Origin: Distichodus sexfasciatus
Lineage: Eukaryota; Chordata; Actinopteri; Characiformes; Distichodontidae
Reading direction: 5' to 3'
Length of the DNA stretch: 64,000 nt
Assembly (NCBI GenBank): GCA_032718565.1
Contig: JAVGVS010000042.1
Coordinates: 1 to 64,000 of the forward strand
This document shows positions 35,085 through 46,755 of the stretch, piece by piece. Both the position numbers and the translations under genes were made by a program. The notes beneath the pieces were generated by a model, which saw only the letters and a list, made by a program, of their open reading frames with translations, had not been told where the DNA came from and did not search any database. Each line of letters starts with the position of its first letter. Positions within the stretch are counted from its first letter, which is position 1.

Positions 35085-35303
35085 ATGATTGTGAACACAG
35101 CACAAACACAGCAAAGCACACAGTGCACCACAACGAAATGTGACCTCTGCATGACCCATCAGTGAAGGAGCAGTGCTTAGCAGTGAAGAACAGTACCTTG
35201 CTCATGAGTACCTCAGTGGTGACTTTACCAGTCCAGGATTCGAACCGGCGACATTCCCATCACGGGGCGAAGGTCTTAACCGCCACGCCACCAACTGCCC
35301 CCT
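35085..35303 (-). mobile_element. tRNA-derived SINE, family 1
   Basis: Reverse copy: the tail (cacagtgcaccacaac) comes first and the GGGGGCAGTTGGTGG head last, with ATTCGAACCGG as the B box. The middle is shortened. Confidence 0.8.
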
Positions 35304-35947
35304 CTTGGTTTGTCATACCCTGTATTTTAACAAATCTAAAGCTTCAAACTTAATCGAATCAAGTTATACTGCACTTTACCAAAAGCCATACATTTGCACA
35401 CCTTTACTGAGTTAGCAGAACAAATTAGCTTGCCGAGTGTGATCATGTGTTAATAAAGTGAGGGTAAGAGCTGGATGTAAACAGAGAAATTCCAACTCTT
35501 ACATCGCCGCTGGTGTCCTGGAAAGAATGAGTTAAGCCCTCAAATTCTAACCCTGCTTTGGTTGTGCTGAGCTCCAGAAGGGTAACAGAAGCCAGGGACT
35601 GACTGAGAGCGGTGACTGACGGCAGGCGGTTTTTCATTAAAATGCACAAACGAAGGTGGCAGATTAGTCAGAGGCTGTTTGCGTGGGTGGCTGAAATACG
35701 ATCTGCAATGGCGTCGCTGTTGAACACAGACACAATCTTCAGAACTTTCTAGTCTTTCCATGAATGGCAGCCGCTTACGAAGCAGTGGATAAAAATGCAA
35801 CCATGCTCGGAGTAACTCGTGAATTTCTGCTTTACATGAACCACCTACAATAAGTAATAAGTAATGGTGCTGTAATAACTAACTTTACAAAGTATGCACA
35901 ACATTCATTTTCAAACACTTCCTCATCAAAAACACATTTGACGACAG

Positions 35948-36008
35948 ACTGGGGCAATTGTTAGCATAACGGTTGGGGCGTACACCCTGTGATCAGAAGG
36001 TCGCTACT
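35948..36008 (+). mobile_element. SINE family 1 head fragment
   Basis: Only the 5' part (GGGGCAATTGTTAGCATAAC..CCCTGTGATCAGAAGGTCGC) is present. The rest is lost. Confidence 0.6.
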
Positions 36009-36644
36009 TCTATCAAAAGGGAATCAAACCGGGATTTAATTAATCGTGATATTAAGTGGTCTTCTAAAAGACATACTAGATCAGACTTGAATGTTAGCTC
36101 TGATACTGTTTTATTTAATAAACTGTCTGTACAGAACCTTTTCATATGGAAACTGTCACAGGTCTTATGCACATTCATTGTAAAGACAACTCTTAGGCCT
36201 AATTGTAGGCTGAATACCGCATGTAATCTAATTATCTCTCTTTCTACTTCTAGTTTAAAGGGTATATTTATATTCTATATATATATTGCTTGTTCTGTGC
36301 ACTGTTAAAGCTGGAGCCACGTCGGCAGAGATGACAAAGTTGACTTTAAACTAGACTTCTTCTAAAACTGTACCACTTTGTCCAGTTTTGAGATTGGAGA
36401 GTCAGTTGAACTACTCGCTAGTACAGTAACTTTGCTGCACTGCTGGTTATTGGGAACTCCATACTGGCCTTTCTCATGAATTTATGAGGGCTAGAATATT
36501 TGTTTAGAGGGATGAGCGGCGTAAGGCCTCAGTGCCTGGCACCCGTATTTGTTTGAACACAAAACTCATCTTGCCGTTTAGTTTTTGAAGTCGCAGAGTA
36601 GGGTTTAAGGTATAATAGAGCCGGGTTTATGATGCCAAACATAA

Positions 36645-36845
36645 ATTCAAATTCAAATTCAAATTTACTCATATAGAGCTCTTAACAACAGTCATTGTCG
36701 CAAAGCACTTTACATATAAAGCACTTTACAACAAGCAAGCCTGAGCCAACAGTGGCAAGGAAAAACTCCCTCTAATAGGAAGAAACCTTGAGAGGAACCA
36801 AGACTCGGAGGGAGACGCCATCCTCCTCTGGGCGACCGGGCGCAC
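36645..36845 (+). repeat. Dispersed fish repeat with GGCAAGGAAAAACTCCC core
   Basis: An (AAATTC)n start, AAAGCACTTTACA twice, then GTGGCAAGGAAAAACTCCC, GGAAGAAACCTTGAGAGGAA and CATCCTCCTCTGGGCGACC. I recognise this as a common teleost dispersed repeat; its class (SINE or LINE tail) is uncertain. Confidence 0.65.
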
Positions 36846-36869
36846 GAACATTTAAAGAAACTAGGGCTA

Positions 36870-37270
36870 TACTAGGGCTGGGCGATATGGTCTAAAACCA
36901 ATATCGCAATCATTTTAAGCTATATCGCGATACACTATATATAAATATCTTGATGCCTTGAAATTTGCTCCAAATCACTGTATAAATGCCACTGATGGGA
37001 ATCGCGGTCGTAAAATAGACAGCGTTACGTTTTCAGGGCTGTTTCCATCATGTCAGTGTGGCGCGTTACTGTAATTAAGCTCACTGAAGCTGTTTTCATC
37101 CGACCAGACTCTCTCAGCCACAGGACTAACTTTGGTGGGGCGAGACAAACACATAAGCGATGCTGATTGGCTAAGCAAGAGTAAAATTTCATGGTAAGCC
37201 AGACCGTGGCAGGGCTGGGCGGATGTTCACACACAAACGACAAAAAGACACACACAGCCATGGCAAGTCC
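36870..37270. mobile_element. GGGCTGGGCGATATGG-type hAT end
   Basis: TACTAGGGCTGGGCGATATG followed by ATCGCAATCATTTTAAGC is a typical left terminus of a very common fish family. The right end was not found before the next element at 37.6 kb. Confidence 0.55.
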
Positions 37271-37611
37271 TGAGAATTTAAAGGTAGCGTTTTTGAACTA
37301 GAAGTTCAGACATTACTTTCCCCTCACTGAGAGATAAAAGGCAAAAAAGTATATTTAAAATGTACATCATGCCCAGGAACAAGGGGTTTCTCCATGTCGG
37401 TTGTTAGCAGTTCTAATCTCATGAAGTATGCTCGTGTTGCTCGCAGCCCAAACCCAGGTGCAGCTAACATGAGCTTTACTAACCAAGGAAACGGAGCCAC
37501 ACCATCTAAGCAGCCTACGTTGTGTGTCAGTTTGATTAATTTGCACTACAAAGAGTGTATTTATTTTTTGGTACATTACTTAACGAGCATAATTTAATTT
37601 TAGACTTATTT

Positions 37612-37978
37612 GACTGTTTTGACCGCTCTACTTCAATATTTACGGTAAATCCACTGGTTGACTAGTGTGAAGATATTTCTCCGGAATCCATCTTCGTCTC
37701 CCGAGTTCAGTTAACCTAACGCAGGTAGGCTATCCGTGTGGCTGTGAATGCAGCGTAGGCTACCGTAAATGCAAACGTAGTCGGGACCGCACCAAGCGTC
37801 TGTGAGTGCTACGTCGATAGTCAACTTCAAAGGCAGATTTCTCCGTTTCTCACTTGGCGTGACAGGAGAAACCCGACTCCTTTGAATGTTGATATCTCAG
37901 TCATATGTCGTCCAATTCATTCGATATAGGTATCGTTTTGAAGATTGACCGTCGCAAATTTTGCCGTGGAGGGTCACA
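37612..37978. mobile_element. GTGACCCTCCACGGC MITE, copy B (left end missing)
   Basis: Nearly the same sequence as 41.64-41.98 kb (GACCGCTCTACTTCAATATT, GCAGGTAGGCTATCCGTGTG, ending TTGCCGTGGAGGGTCACA). It retains a block near 37671-37722 that copy A lacks. Confidence 0.8.
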
Positions 37979-37990
37979 TATTAATTTAAA

Positions 37991-39230
37991 TTAGAGCTGG
38001 GCGACATGAACAAAAACATTATCACGATATTTTTTGTCATATTGTGTTTTTATTTTGCTCTTATACAGACTGAATGAACAAGTTAAAATAAAACAATATT
38101 AAACAAATAATTTTCAACAAATTTCTACTTGAAGCGCTCTGAGCACTGCGACAAAAAAAACGTCTCCACCGAGACGTTTCTTCCCGCTGAAGGCGCTTAG
38201 CATTCATAGGATTTGGTTTAAAAATAGCCGCTGCCAAAGAATGGCAAAAGAGAGCCGTCAACAACTCATCTCCCGCGCGCTTTGTCAGTGCTTGTTGTTG
38301 CTAAGTTACGAAAAGCCTCATCAGGTACTTTCACGTTCGTATTTTGTCTTTGTTTTTTTTCCAGGCGGACATGGTCAAGGCGGGACGCATTTGTTGTCCA
38401 AGCGGCCGCCGTAACTATAAAGCGCTGCGGGAAACCCTGCATTTTCATTGCCTTCTTCACTCACCGCGGCGTCCTGGTTGCCCGACATCTTTTCTTAGGG
38501 CCGCGATATACTTAACGCTACGTGACGGGTGCGCTTGTGGACGCTGCTGCTACGCAAGCAGTGTACTGACTATACTTGCGCGCATACTTTTTGTTAATCT
38601 TGAGGACTCCAACAGATGGCAGTGTACACCATAAAAGCGTCCAGTCCGCCGTTAAGTGACACCGTTGAGAAGAGGAAGAAGTAGAAAGCGGCAGCGCGAG
38701 AAAACATTTTGCTGTGAAATGAGGGAAGAAAGATAAAAATTATTTGCATTCGGATGTTACAAAAGCGCAAAAAAGACGGCGAAACCGTTCAGCCGTGTTG
38801 ATGGTAAACACGATGCTGACGTCACGTGGCAAAACTTTAACATACAGCTGGCCCAATTACTGCTGGTACTGCAATTCTCGTAAATTTCTGACGACATGCT
38901 CAGCGGACGTGTCAAGAGAACGCGTGGCAACCGTGATGCACGCGCATAAGCGCTCTGAACGTTAAGTGTATCTCGGCACGCGACCACTTTTGCTTTGTTT
39001 ACCACGCGGCTTCTTCGTGTGCTATGGGCAAATTTACATCATTGGCCGCGATTGGCTGTTGTGCTGGCATTATGCCAGCTACGTGATCGGCCAAAGATAC
39101 TGTCTCTCTCAACGCGCTGTCACATAGTGGGCAAACAAGTGTGATCGAATTTTATAGCTCACGTTTATCATCGTTATCGTTTTCACATTTCTCTCGATAA
39201 AATATCGAGATCGTTTTATCGCCCAGCACT
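37991..39230. mobile_element. 1.24-kb hAT-type element with 8-bp duplication AATTTAAA
   Basis: Ends TTAGAGCTGGGCGACATG and TCGTTTTATCGCCCAGCACT. AATTTAAA occurs at 37983-37990 and 39231-39238. The interior is CpG-rich with short chance frames but no transposase. It begins 12 bp after another MITE. Confidence 0.8.
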
Positions 39231-39359
39231 AATTTAAAGCAAAGTTTAATATAGCAAACTCTTCTGTTTGTACTAGAGTGATGCCCAGTAGCATGTAACT
39301 ACATTCCCTTTTCGATGGGGAACTGGTTGCGAGCACACAGATACTTTTTGCCACAACTC

Positions 39360-40130
39360 TGTTTTCATTTGCTCTTCTTGAAGAAACTTCCAAGGGTTTT
39401 CTTTTTCGGTGGCTCTGGCTCTGAAGCTGTATGAGGCTCTGAAGCTGCTGACCCCACCGTGCCCTGGTCAGATCCCTCTGCCTCCAGCTCCAGTATGGCT
39501 CGGCATTTGATTTTATCCACCTTTTCTGCAGAAACGTTTGTCATTTTGAACTTGGGATCCACTAGCGATGCCGTACATAGCCAAAATGTCTTCCTCAGGT
39601 GATCCAGGGTGGAGGTGTTTTAATGGATTGGGTCGGTGGAGTGTCATCCCAAGTGCCAAGATGGTGGAGTGAAAGAGATTAAGCACAGACTTCATGTAGG
39701 ACACTGTCACGTAGTCCTCATTTGATAGAGCATCAGTGAATTCCACAAGGGGTTTAAGAGCCTTGTGCACTCAAGGACTTCGAGGTCTTGCCAGGTCAGA
39801 AGAACGATGCCGTGGTTTCTTTTTTTTTTTTTTTTTTGTCTGAGGCCAATTGCTCGCTCCTGCTCAAGCACCCGTGCGATCATCCTCGAGCAGGGACCCC
39901 GCCTGGTAGGAGTCTCGCTGATCAGCTGATGTACAGAGATATTTGGCGGTTTCTGTTCCAACACTGATATCGGTGTGTGGGCAAAGCAAAGCAAAGCAAT
40001 GGTTTCTAATCAATTTTGGCCGCTGCAGCCCCCTGTATGTGTTACCTGTTGATGCGAGACTCAGCTTTCGACACACACAAACGCACAGACACAGAGGGGG
40101 AAAAGTCAACGGTCAGCTATGGTGAAGAGG
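39360..40130 (-). pseudogene. Decayed hAT transposase (ZBED1-like) fragment
   Basis: Minus-strand frames carry typical hAT transposase blocks in order: LTWQDLEVLE (near 39.79 kb), PLVEFTDALSNEDYVTVS (near 39.73 kb) and DPKFKM followed by IKCRAILELEAE (39.45-39.56 kb). The reading frame changes between blocks, there is a T run at 39821-39838 and no full-length frame, so it is dead. Missing are the N-terminal BED finger and the C-terminal dimerisation region. A hAT-like end, CATAGGGCCCTAG, lies at 40557-40570 and may be the element's edge. Confidence 0.65.
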
Positions 40131-40570
40131 CTCGCTGAAACACTGAAGTCCTCAAAAAAATGACAGAACTCGACTGTTTTTGCAAAGTTTAGAGCAGAAC
40201 AATAACCAAACAATTTTTATGAATCGGGAGAACAACTTTTTTGTAAGTTTTGCCAGCACACGATAGACTGCACCCACAAGAACAAGTGACGACCACTTAC
40301 AGTCAAAAACTCACATCAGAAACGTTTAGTTTTGCATGAAAAAATGAATGTTTTTTGTTGTTTACAGGTAAACGTTTTACCAAAGTAGAAAATGTTCTGC
40401 TGAACCCCAGCACTTTGTTGAAGTTGAATGTGAGATTTTTTCCTACTGCATTGTTCTTTTTTCTTTTAGTTGAATAAATATGATTATAACGTAAAACACG
40501 GAATTCAGAAGAATAAAAATGGAAAAAACGGAATTTAGGAAAAAGCAAAACGGATTTCATAGGGCCCTAG

Positions 40571-41405
40571 CTTAGTGCCAGGCAGAAACCTGGATATTTA
40601 TGCTGTTCTTGCTTGTTCTCAAGCTAATAGTGATGTGACAGGTTAGCATTTTTTTATTTGCGACCTCATAAGTGCAGCTATAAGAGTTTTTCTTAATAAA
40701 GTGACCAATGACATTCCCTATTTTGGACGAGCTTGCGACGATTAAGTGTTTCAGGTAAAAAATCTTCATATCTTCCTCACATTCCACGGAACGTGGCCCC
40801 ACACAGCTGCATACAGGTGTTCTCTGCAATTACAAGCGTGTCATGTTGTGTTCTCAGTCAGAGCCTTGGTATGCCTGGAACGTGAGTTGTGACTGTTTAC
40901 GAGACGCCGATGATGTTACACCTAAGTGAAGCTCCGTCATACCTGTTATTTTTCCAGAGTTAATCCGCTTCACAAGATTCCTTTCCACCAAACTCCTGCT
41001 GTCGGCCTTCTGCAACTTAAGAACACAGTGGGCCTCATTCACCAACTGCTCTTAAGAAGAACTTGGTTCTTAAAACCCACTTACACAGTTGATCAAGATT
41101 CTGACATTCGCTGGTTTCTAATTTGAGGTTTATTCTTGGGTAAGAAAAGAATCTACATTGTGAAGAGCACTCTTATGCAAACGTTATAACCACTTTCTTT
41201 AACTGTACAGTTCTTTAATAACATCATACTATTTATCTTTCAACAAATTTAAGAAGAAAATATTGGTAAATGAGACCCTATGTTCATGTAAACTGTTAGA
41301 CATTGTAACAAAAAGCTGCACAAACCAAAAGCTCATGTTTGGTCGGGCGTAGTAGATTTGGACGACATGTATCAATAAAAAGATATGGTTTCACCTCAAT
41401 TTATT
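40571..41405. other. Intergenic DNA, nothing recognised
   Basis: Only chance frames on both strands. Confidence 0.45.
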
Positions 41406-41979
41406 TGCGACCCTCCACGGCAAAACCAGTCGCTTGTCGCAACGGAGGTTTCCGAGAAAAACGAGCGTTTATTTTGCGTGGGGTAAAATTTTGGAAACAG
41501 TTTTGAAACAGTGGAAGGTCTATACTGTACTGTTGTGAATAAATTTCGCTGAAAAACTTACCCTTTCCATCCTAAAAACGTGACTTTCTTGAGGTGAGGA
41601 ATTCAATTCCAGCAGAATGTTAAAAGTTTGTGTTTTGACCGCTCTACTTCAATATTTACGCTAAATCCACTGGTTGACTAGCGTGAACGCAGGTAGGCTA
41701 TCCGTGTGGCTGTGAATGCAGCGTAGGCTACCGTAAATGCAAACGTAGCCGCGACCGCACCAAGCGTCTGTGAGTGCTACGTCAAGAGTCAACTTCAAAG
41801 GCAGATTTCTCCGTTTCTCACTTGTCGTGACAGGAGAAACCCGACTCCTTTCAATGTTGATATCTCAGTCATATGTCGTCCGATTCATTGAAGCTTGATT
41901 TATGCCCTTTCATTTTAAACATACTAACTCAATTTTGAAAATTTGCGACAAGCGACTGGTTTTGCCGTGGAGGGTCACA
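41406..41979. mobile_element. GTGACCCTCCACGGC MITE, copy A, both ends present
   Basis: Long inverted ends: GACCCTCCACGGCAAAACCA and CGACTGGTTTTGCCGTGGAG, extending over about 35 bp. 574 bp. No coding frame. Confidence 0.85.
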
Positions 41980-42008
41980 TTTTAGCCTAAATAATTAGCC
42001 TCTGGAGT

Positions 42009-42943
42009 AGGCATTGACCAGTATGAAATTCTGACGGTATGACAACTTAAAGCGAAGACATCACGGTATTGCTAACCCTAACCCTAAACTACTTCTAATT
42101 TAGTCCAAATGATGGCATTGTAGATAATGTATTCCATACTCTAGTTTTTATTGCAAAAGCACAGACCACAGCTGCTGCTACTACTACTAAGAATAATATT
42201 AAATAAACCGCCAATGTTATTTAATGTTGCTACACACATACAGCACGTAAAGGGGGGAGAGAGCACGCCAGCTCGTCTGCTCGTTTGACCTGTTTATATA
42301 TAAAACACACTGATAAACATTTATTACACAGAAAATGTAAACATTTATTGTGGAGAAAAGCTTTTCCTCAGTGTCCACGTAATTTTACGCCAAAAATGGG
42401 CTTGCTCGCGTTCAGGTGAAACGCCATAGACTTTAGCGACTGAACGGCGCAAATAAAGCTATTGATGAGGAAAAATCTGCGAACGGCGGACGCACTGAGC
42501 TGCAAATTCTGTTTGAAAACGTGGCAGGTTGTGTGCACAGACTACGGTGATGAACTTTTCAGTGAAGCACAAGCAGCCAGTGCAGCAGATTCTTTATGTG
42601 ATGGTGTGAAAATTTAGTTTGCAGTTCATAAGAAATGTACTAGGCAATGGTAAGTTAAAAACTAAACCTGGTAACAAACTTATAGTATTTATTTCACCAG
42701 TGCTAGACGTGCTAACTATAGTAGCAGTTTGCAAAAGTGAGGGGTGGGGGGGGTCACCTCCGTCTGCCATTGCGCACAGCTGGCGTCAGTCGTTAATCTA
42801 CACTTCACACAACATGGGGGGACCTTCACCTTCTGTCTTTGACGAGGCGTTAAAACAGCTCATAGCGCAGAGGCGGTATGATGGAAATTTTGCACGGTTT
42901 TCAAACGGTGGCTTTATTAAACTGCGGTATACTGGTATAGCCT
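42009..42943. mobile_element. Non-autonomous element with AGGCATTGACCAGTATGAAA end
   Basis: Left AGGCATTGACCAGTATGAAA and right TGCGGTATACTGGTATAGCC are imperfect inverted repeats, 935 bp apart. The frames inside (such as 42619-42969) show no conserved domain. Confidence 0.6.
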
Positions 42944-43729
42944 CACTCCGGGAACAGTTACAGTTCTAAAATCACTTAAGAAGTGTTGGTTGTTTTTAAG
43001 CTGTTCACATTGTTAAGGTGTAAAAACAGATTGGTACAATTGGCTGTAGGTTGAATAAATGTTCTAAAAGATTTTATTTTCAGGCTCGAGCCGAGCAATA
43101 TGAGGGAATGTATCGGATGACAAAATGAAAACGTCTACAGTTTCAAATGATACTCTCATTTATTTTGTGGTGTCAAAAAACACACTGTTTATGGAAATAT
43201 TTGTTCATGGTTTGGATGAGGGTTTGCAGTAGTCACCACAGCACAGCATGGATGCAGGCACAGAGAATACAACTGCTTTGCACAGATTTGTGCCTTCTGA
43301 GCACGCAGTGGCACTTTCACAAGCAAAACCTTGTGTCTGTGCGCGCTCAACTGTGCTTACGCGCTTTCGAAACGCTCACGCTCAGACTTTGGAACGTCAA
43401 AGGTGCCACAGGTCGCATTAAAAGCACCATACTAGAGCATCATAAAAAGCACTGCCTATTACAGCCACTTTACTGTGTAAAAAGTGGTGTTTGACCACAA
43501 GGTCACTAGAGCATTGCAAAAAGAGGCGTTTTCAACAGTGTTAAAGCACTCTTTAAAACGCACAGCAAAACCCAGTTTTTATCGGATAATACGGCATAAA
43601 GAAACACGTTTTACTGTCAGTTACACAAAAACATCGATGAACTGTGGCACCTTTGGCACTTCATATGAGAGCATGTGGTGTGTTTCGGACTTCAGCGTGC
43701 ACAGACACGAGGTTTAGCTTGCAAAATTG

Positions 43730-43811
43730 GCATTAAAATTACAGAAAATGTACTATATTGTGATATCATTATCGCGATATGAGATTTTGGTCATATTGCA
43801 CCGCCCTAGTT
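43730..43811. mobile_element. Right end of a TATCGCGATATG..GCCCTAG hAT-type element
   Basis: ATTATCGCGATATGAGATTT..GCACCGCCCTAG is the terminal repeat of the same broad family as 37.99 kb. The body to its left (about 43.0-43.7 kb) is probably part of it. Confidence 0.45.
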
Positions 43812-43931
43812 TGAATTTAGGCTTGCGATTTGAAACTAATTAGTCACAAGCTGAACATTTGTAGTGCGATAATAAATGTCGACTCCTCAAACATGAAAGC
43901 GACTGTGTGTGTGTGTGTGTGAGAATGTGTA

Positions 43932-44132
43932 TTGGTGGCCTAGTAGTAGCACACTCGCCTTTGGACCAAGAGGTTGTGAGTTTGAATCCGACCTCTGGTG
44001 TTACCAACACTGGGTCCCTGAGCAAGACCCTTAACCCTAAGTTGCTCTCAGGGGAACTGTCCTTGAAATTAGGAAATGCAAGTGGCTCTGGATAAAAGCG
44101 TCTGCTAAAATGCTGTAAATGTAAATGTGTGT
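43932..44132 (+). mobile_element. tRNA-derived SINE, family 2, nearly complete
   Basis: GGTGGCCTAGTAGTAGCAC head, TTTGAATCCGACCTC B box, AGCAAGACCCTTAACC body and the TGTAAATGTAAATG tail. Confidence 0.85.
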
Positions 44133-44139
44133 TCAGAGA

Positions 44140-44610
44140 CCTTTGACCGTATCTGAGCTCATCCGAATGTTACGGTGTCACTGCTGAGGCGGCTCCTGAC
44201 CGCTTGTAAGGTCAGCACGATGTCTCCTCGGCCTCATGACATTTCGCCCCGCGCTCCTACGTCTCTTTGTGTGTTTTGCTCAGGGGAGTGATACTTGCCG
44301 TTGAGTTATTCTTTATGACAGTCATATGTTTAGACAAGCTTGAGCTGTGGCTAAAGCTCCCCCTTAAAGATTGCCAAGTATATCAAGGAGATTACGGTTG
44401 TGGCTACGGTGGTGGATCTTGTCGGGAAAAGCACTCGCATCTCTGGCACGGAGATGAATCCCGTCTGCCGCTCCCTGTACAAACACCACCTCAGCCTTTG
44501 ATCAAACGTCTAATGGCTTGTAATGGGGAGGACATTTTTCGGGCTTGCCGCAAATGCCATAGACTCGGGCCAGACTTTGAGCTTTTGTTGACATAGTGAG
44601 CTGCCTGTAG
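44140..44610. promoter_or_regulatory. Repeat-free island, candidate conserved non-coding element
   Basis: Balanced-GC sequence between repeats, with a TCF/LEF-like CCTTTGATC at about 44497 and a forkhead-like TACAAACA. A 109-codon frame (44267-44596) spans it but shows no domain. Conservation is inferred from texture only. Confidence 0.3.
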
Positions 44611-44932
44611 AGCTTTTACTCAAAGACCTAAGACTCACCCATACATCTCTTCACTTTAAAAAACCTTTTATTTACTTTATGCATGGGACAAACAGTGTGT
44701 TGAATACCGCAGAAAAAGGCAGGGCGATTAATCGAAAGTGAATTCAGAACCTCTAATCTTACCCAGGTGGGTTACACCAGTGAGTGTTGGTGTACTGAAC
44801 CGTTAAAAACATACCGCTGTGTGTGTTGTCACTACGTATCAGGTCAGGTCTGTGTCACCTGATTATTAATCACATGATTCATTAATTTAGGCTTTTACAT
44901 TTACGACATTCAACAGACGCCGCCATCCAGCG

Positions 44933-45300
44933 GTGCGTTTCCCAAAAGTGAGTGATTAGTGAGTGATTATTTGTCATTGTGAACACAGCACACAGTGCAC
45001 CACAACGTAATGTGACCTCTGCATTTAACCCATCCGTGAAGGTGCAGTGGGCAGCTAACAAGCCCCCGGGGGGCAGTGCCTGGGGATGGTACCTTGCTCG
45101 TGAGCACCTCAGTGGTAACTTTACCGGCCCTGAAGTCGAACCTGCGACCTTCTGATTACGGGGCGAACACCCTACCGCTACTCCACCAACTGCCCCCAAA
45201 GCATAGTTGCTAACTACATTAGCAACTAACATAGTGTACACAAGCAACGAACATAGTTAGCAACACGTTATAGCAACTATGCTTTCGGGAAACGCACTCC
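44933..45300. mobile_element. Palindromic MITE (GTGCGTTTCCC ends), holding a SINE
   Basis: Ends GGTGCGTTTCCCAAAAG and CTTTCGGGAAACGCACTCC. The inner arms GCATAGTTGCTAACTACATT and AGTTAGCAACACGTTATAGC extend the hairpin. A SINE occupies 44949-45196. Confidence 0.8.
44949..45196 (-). mobile_element. tRNA-derived SINE, family 1, inserted in a palindromic MITE
   Basis: The best preserved copy of the family. It is flanked by CAAAAG on the left and CAAAG on the right. The GGGGGCAGTTGGTGGAGTAG head is at the high-coordinate end. Confidence 0.85.
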
Positions 45301-45368
45301 TGAACGGCTTTCATTTTCCTGATTTCATGGACAGTCTGCCTGGAGCAACTTGGAAGGATGGTAGTGGA

Positions 45369-45992
45369 CAGTGTTGGGAAGGTTACTTTTAAAATGTATT
45401 CCACTACAGATTACAGAATACATGTCCCAAAATGTAGTTTGTAACGTATTCCGTTAAGTTACTCAATGTGAGTAACGTATTCTGAATACTTTGGATTACT
45501 TAATATATTGTCATGCTTTTTACAACTACATGAATGTAGCAATCACACCCTGCAAATTCTTGTTTGTTTTTCTCTACCAATTGGCTGTTAAGCCCAAATC
45601 TCCCTGAATATACAATATATTTACTGTAGAGGAGCAAAGATGAAATTTCATTCCTGCCCGGGTACTGCTGGTTCTGTTGTGCTGGCTCCGGGTCCATTGT
45701 GTAACTGACGCCACCAACATTAACAGGACGCTTACATTAGAGCCTCTTATTGCGTGTTTTGTTTGGGTTCCCGGCAATGCGTGGAATCACCAAAATTAGA
45801 GAGGGTATAGAGAGGGGATAGCCTAACATATGAAACAGGAAAAGACCACCGTGTAATCCATTTATTTCAACAAAGTAACTGTATTCTAATTATCACCTAT
45901 TTAAACGGTAACTGTAACGGAATACAGTTACTCATATTTTGTATTCTAAATACGTAACGCCGGTACATGTATTCCTTTACTCCCCAACACTG
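45369..45992. mobile_element. hAT-type element with perfect 8-bp duplication GTAGTGGA
   Basis: Ends CAGTGTTGGGAAGGTTACTT and TTACTCCCCAACACTG. GTAGTGGA stands at 45361-45368 and 45993-46000. 624 bp, no transposase. The target is the body of a family 2 SINE. Confidence 0.92.
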
Positions 45993-46159
45993 GTAGTGGA
46001 GGTAGGATTCGAACCCACAGCCTCTTGGTCCAGAAACGAGTGTCTTAACCACTTGACTAACAACACCACTTATTCCACACTCAGGTCGTATTCTTGTCCT
46101 GAAAGACCTGACAACGTATATGTGTTTCCTTCTATTATTTTCAAATCACAAAGTTAACA

Positions 46160-46315
46160 CAAAGTGCACTCTTTCATTAGACAAACAATTTCGCAGCTTT
46201 AATAGTATATTTACAAGTCAAACTTTGTCAGTGAACTTTGAGGGCAATGTTTTAAGAGGTTAAAATGTTCAATTAATCGAGATATTGATTTGAGGTTGTA
46301 TCGCCCAGCCCTAGT
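46160..46315. mobile_element. hAT-type MITE, right part
   Basis: GAGATATTGATTTGAGGTTG then TATCGCCCAGCCCTAG, and upstream GTCAGTGAACTTTGAGGGCA, match the elements at 18.5 kb and 60.5-60.64 kb. Confidence 0.55.
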
Positions 46316-46755
46316 AGCAATGCGCCGTCCCTTGTGCATTGTGTCTTGTGATTGAACATTTCAGCTAATATCTAAAAGCAAAGTGGCTCACAGACTTGTG
46401 CACATTTGTGTATTTTACCTTCTTTAGAGATTCACAATGTGATTGTCGGTCGTGCTTTTAGCTTATCGTTTCCTACCCACTTTACACCCAGACTTGAAAA
46501 GTGGTTCTTAATTTGGGGGCAAAAGATAAAAGATATAAAACACGTCTGCAAATACTGTTACGCCACATTCCTGCTTATCAGCGGGGCAAGCACTTGCTCA
46601 CTGGACTGGTACATCAGCCCTGTCAAGTTCTGATTTCGTGTTGGGACACATGCTGGATCCCGTTTGGATGATGAGACTTTAGTTCAGGTCTGACATATTC
46701 AATTTTCTCACAAATGTACAGATAACACATGAAGAATGTGTTATGAATAATGATT

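Larger units (their letters stand above)
44893..46075 (-). mobile_element. SINE family 2 split by two later insertions
   Basis: Its three pieces are 44893-44932 (tail), 45301-45368 (body) and 46001-46075 (head with GGATTCGAACCCACAGCC). Between them sit a palindromic MITE (44933-45300) and a hAT element (45369-45992). Order and orientation of the pieces are those of one SINE. Confidence 0.75.

Noticed and set aside
41406..41979. Long inverted repeat considered as a structured RNA or recombination site
   Set aside because: Two other copies in the window and typical transposon ends show it is a MITE.
42619..43494. Frames of 115-116 codons on the plus strand
   Set aside because: They fall within or next to a non-autonomous element and have no recognisable domain or splice context.
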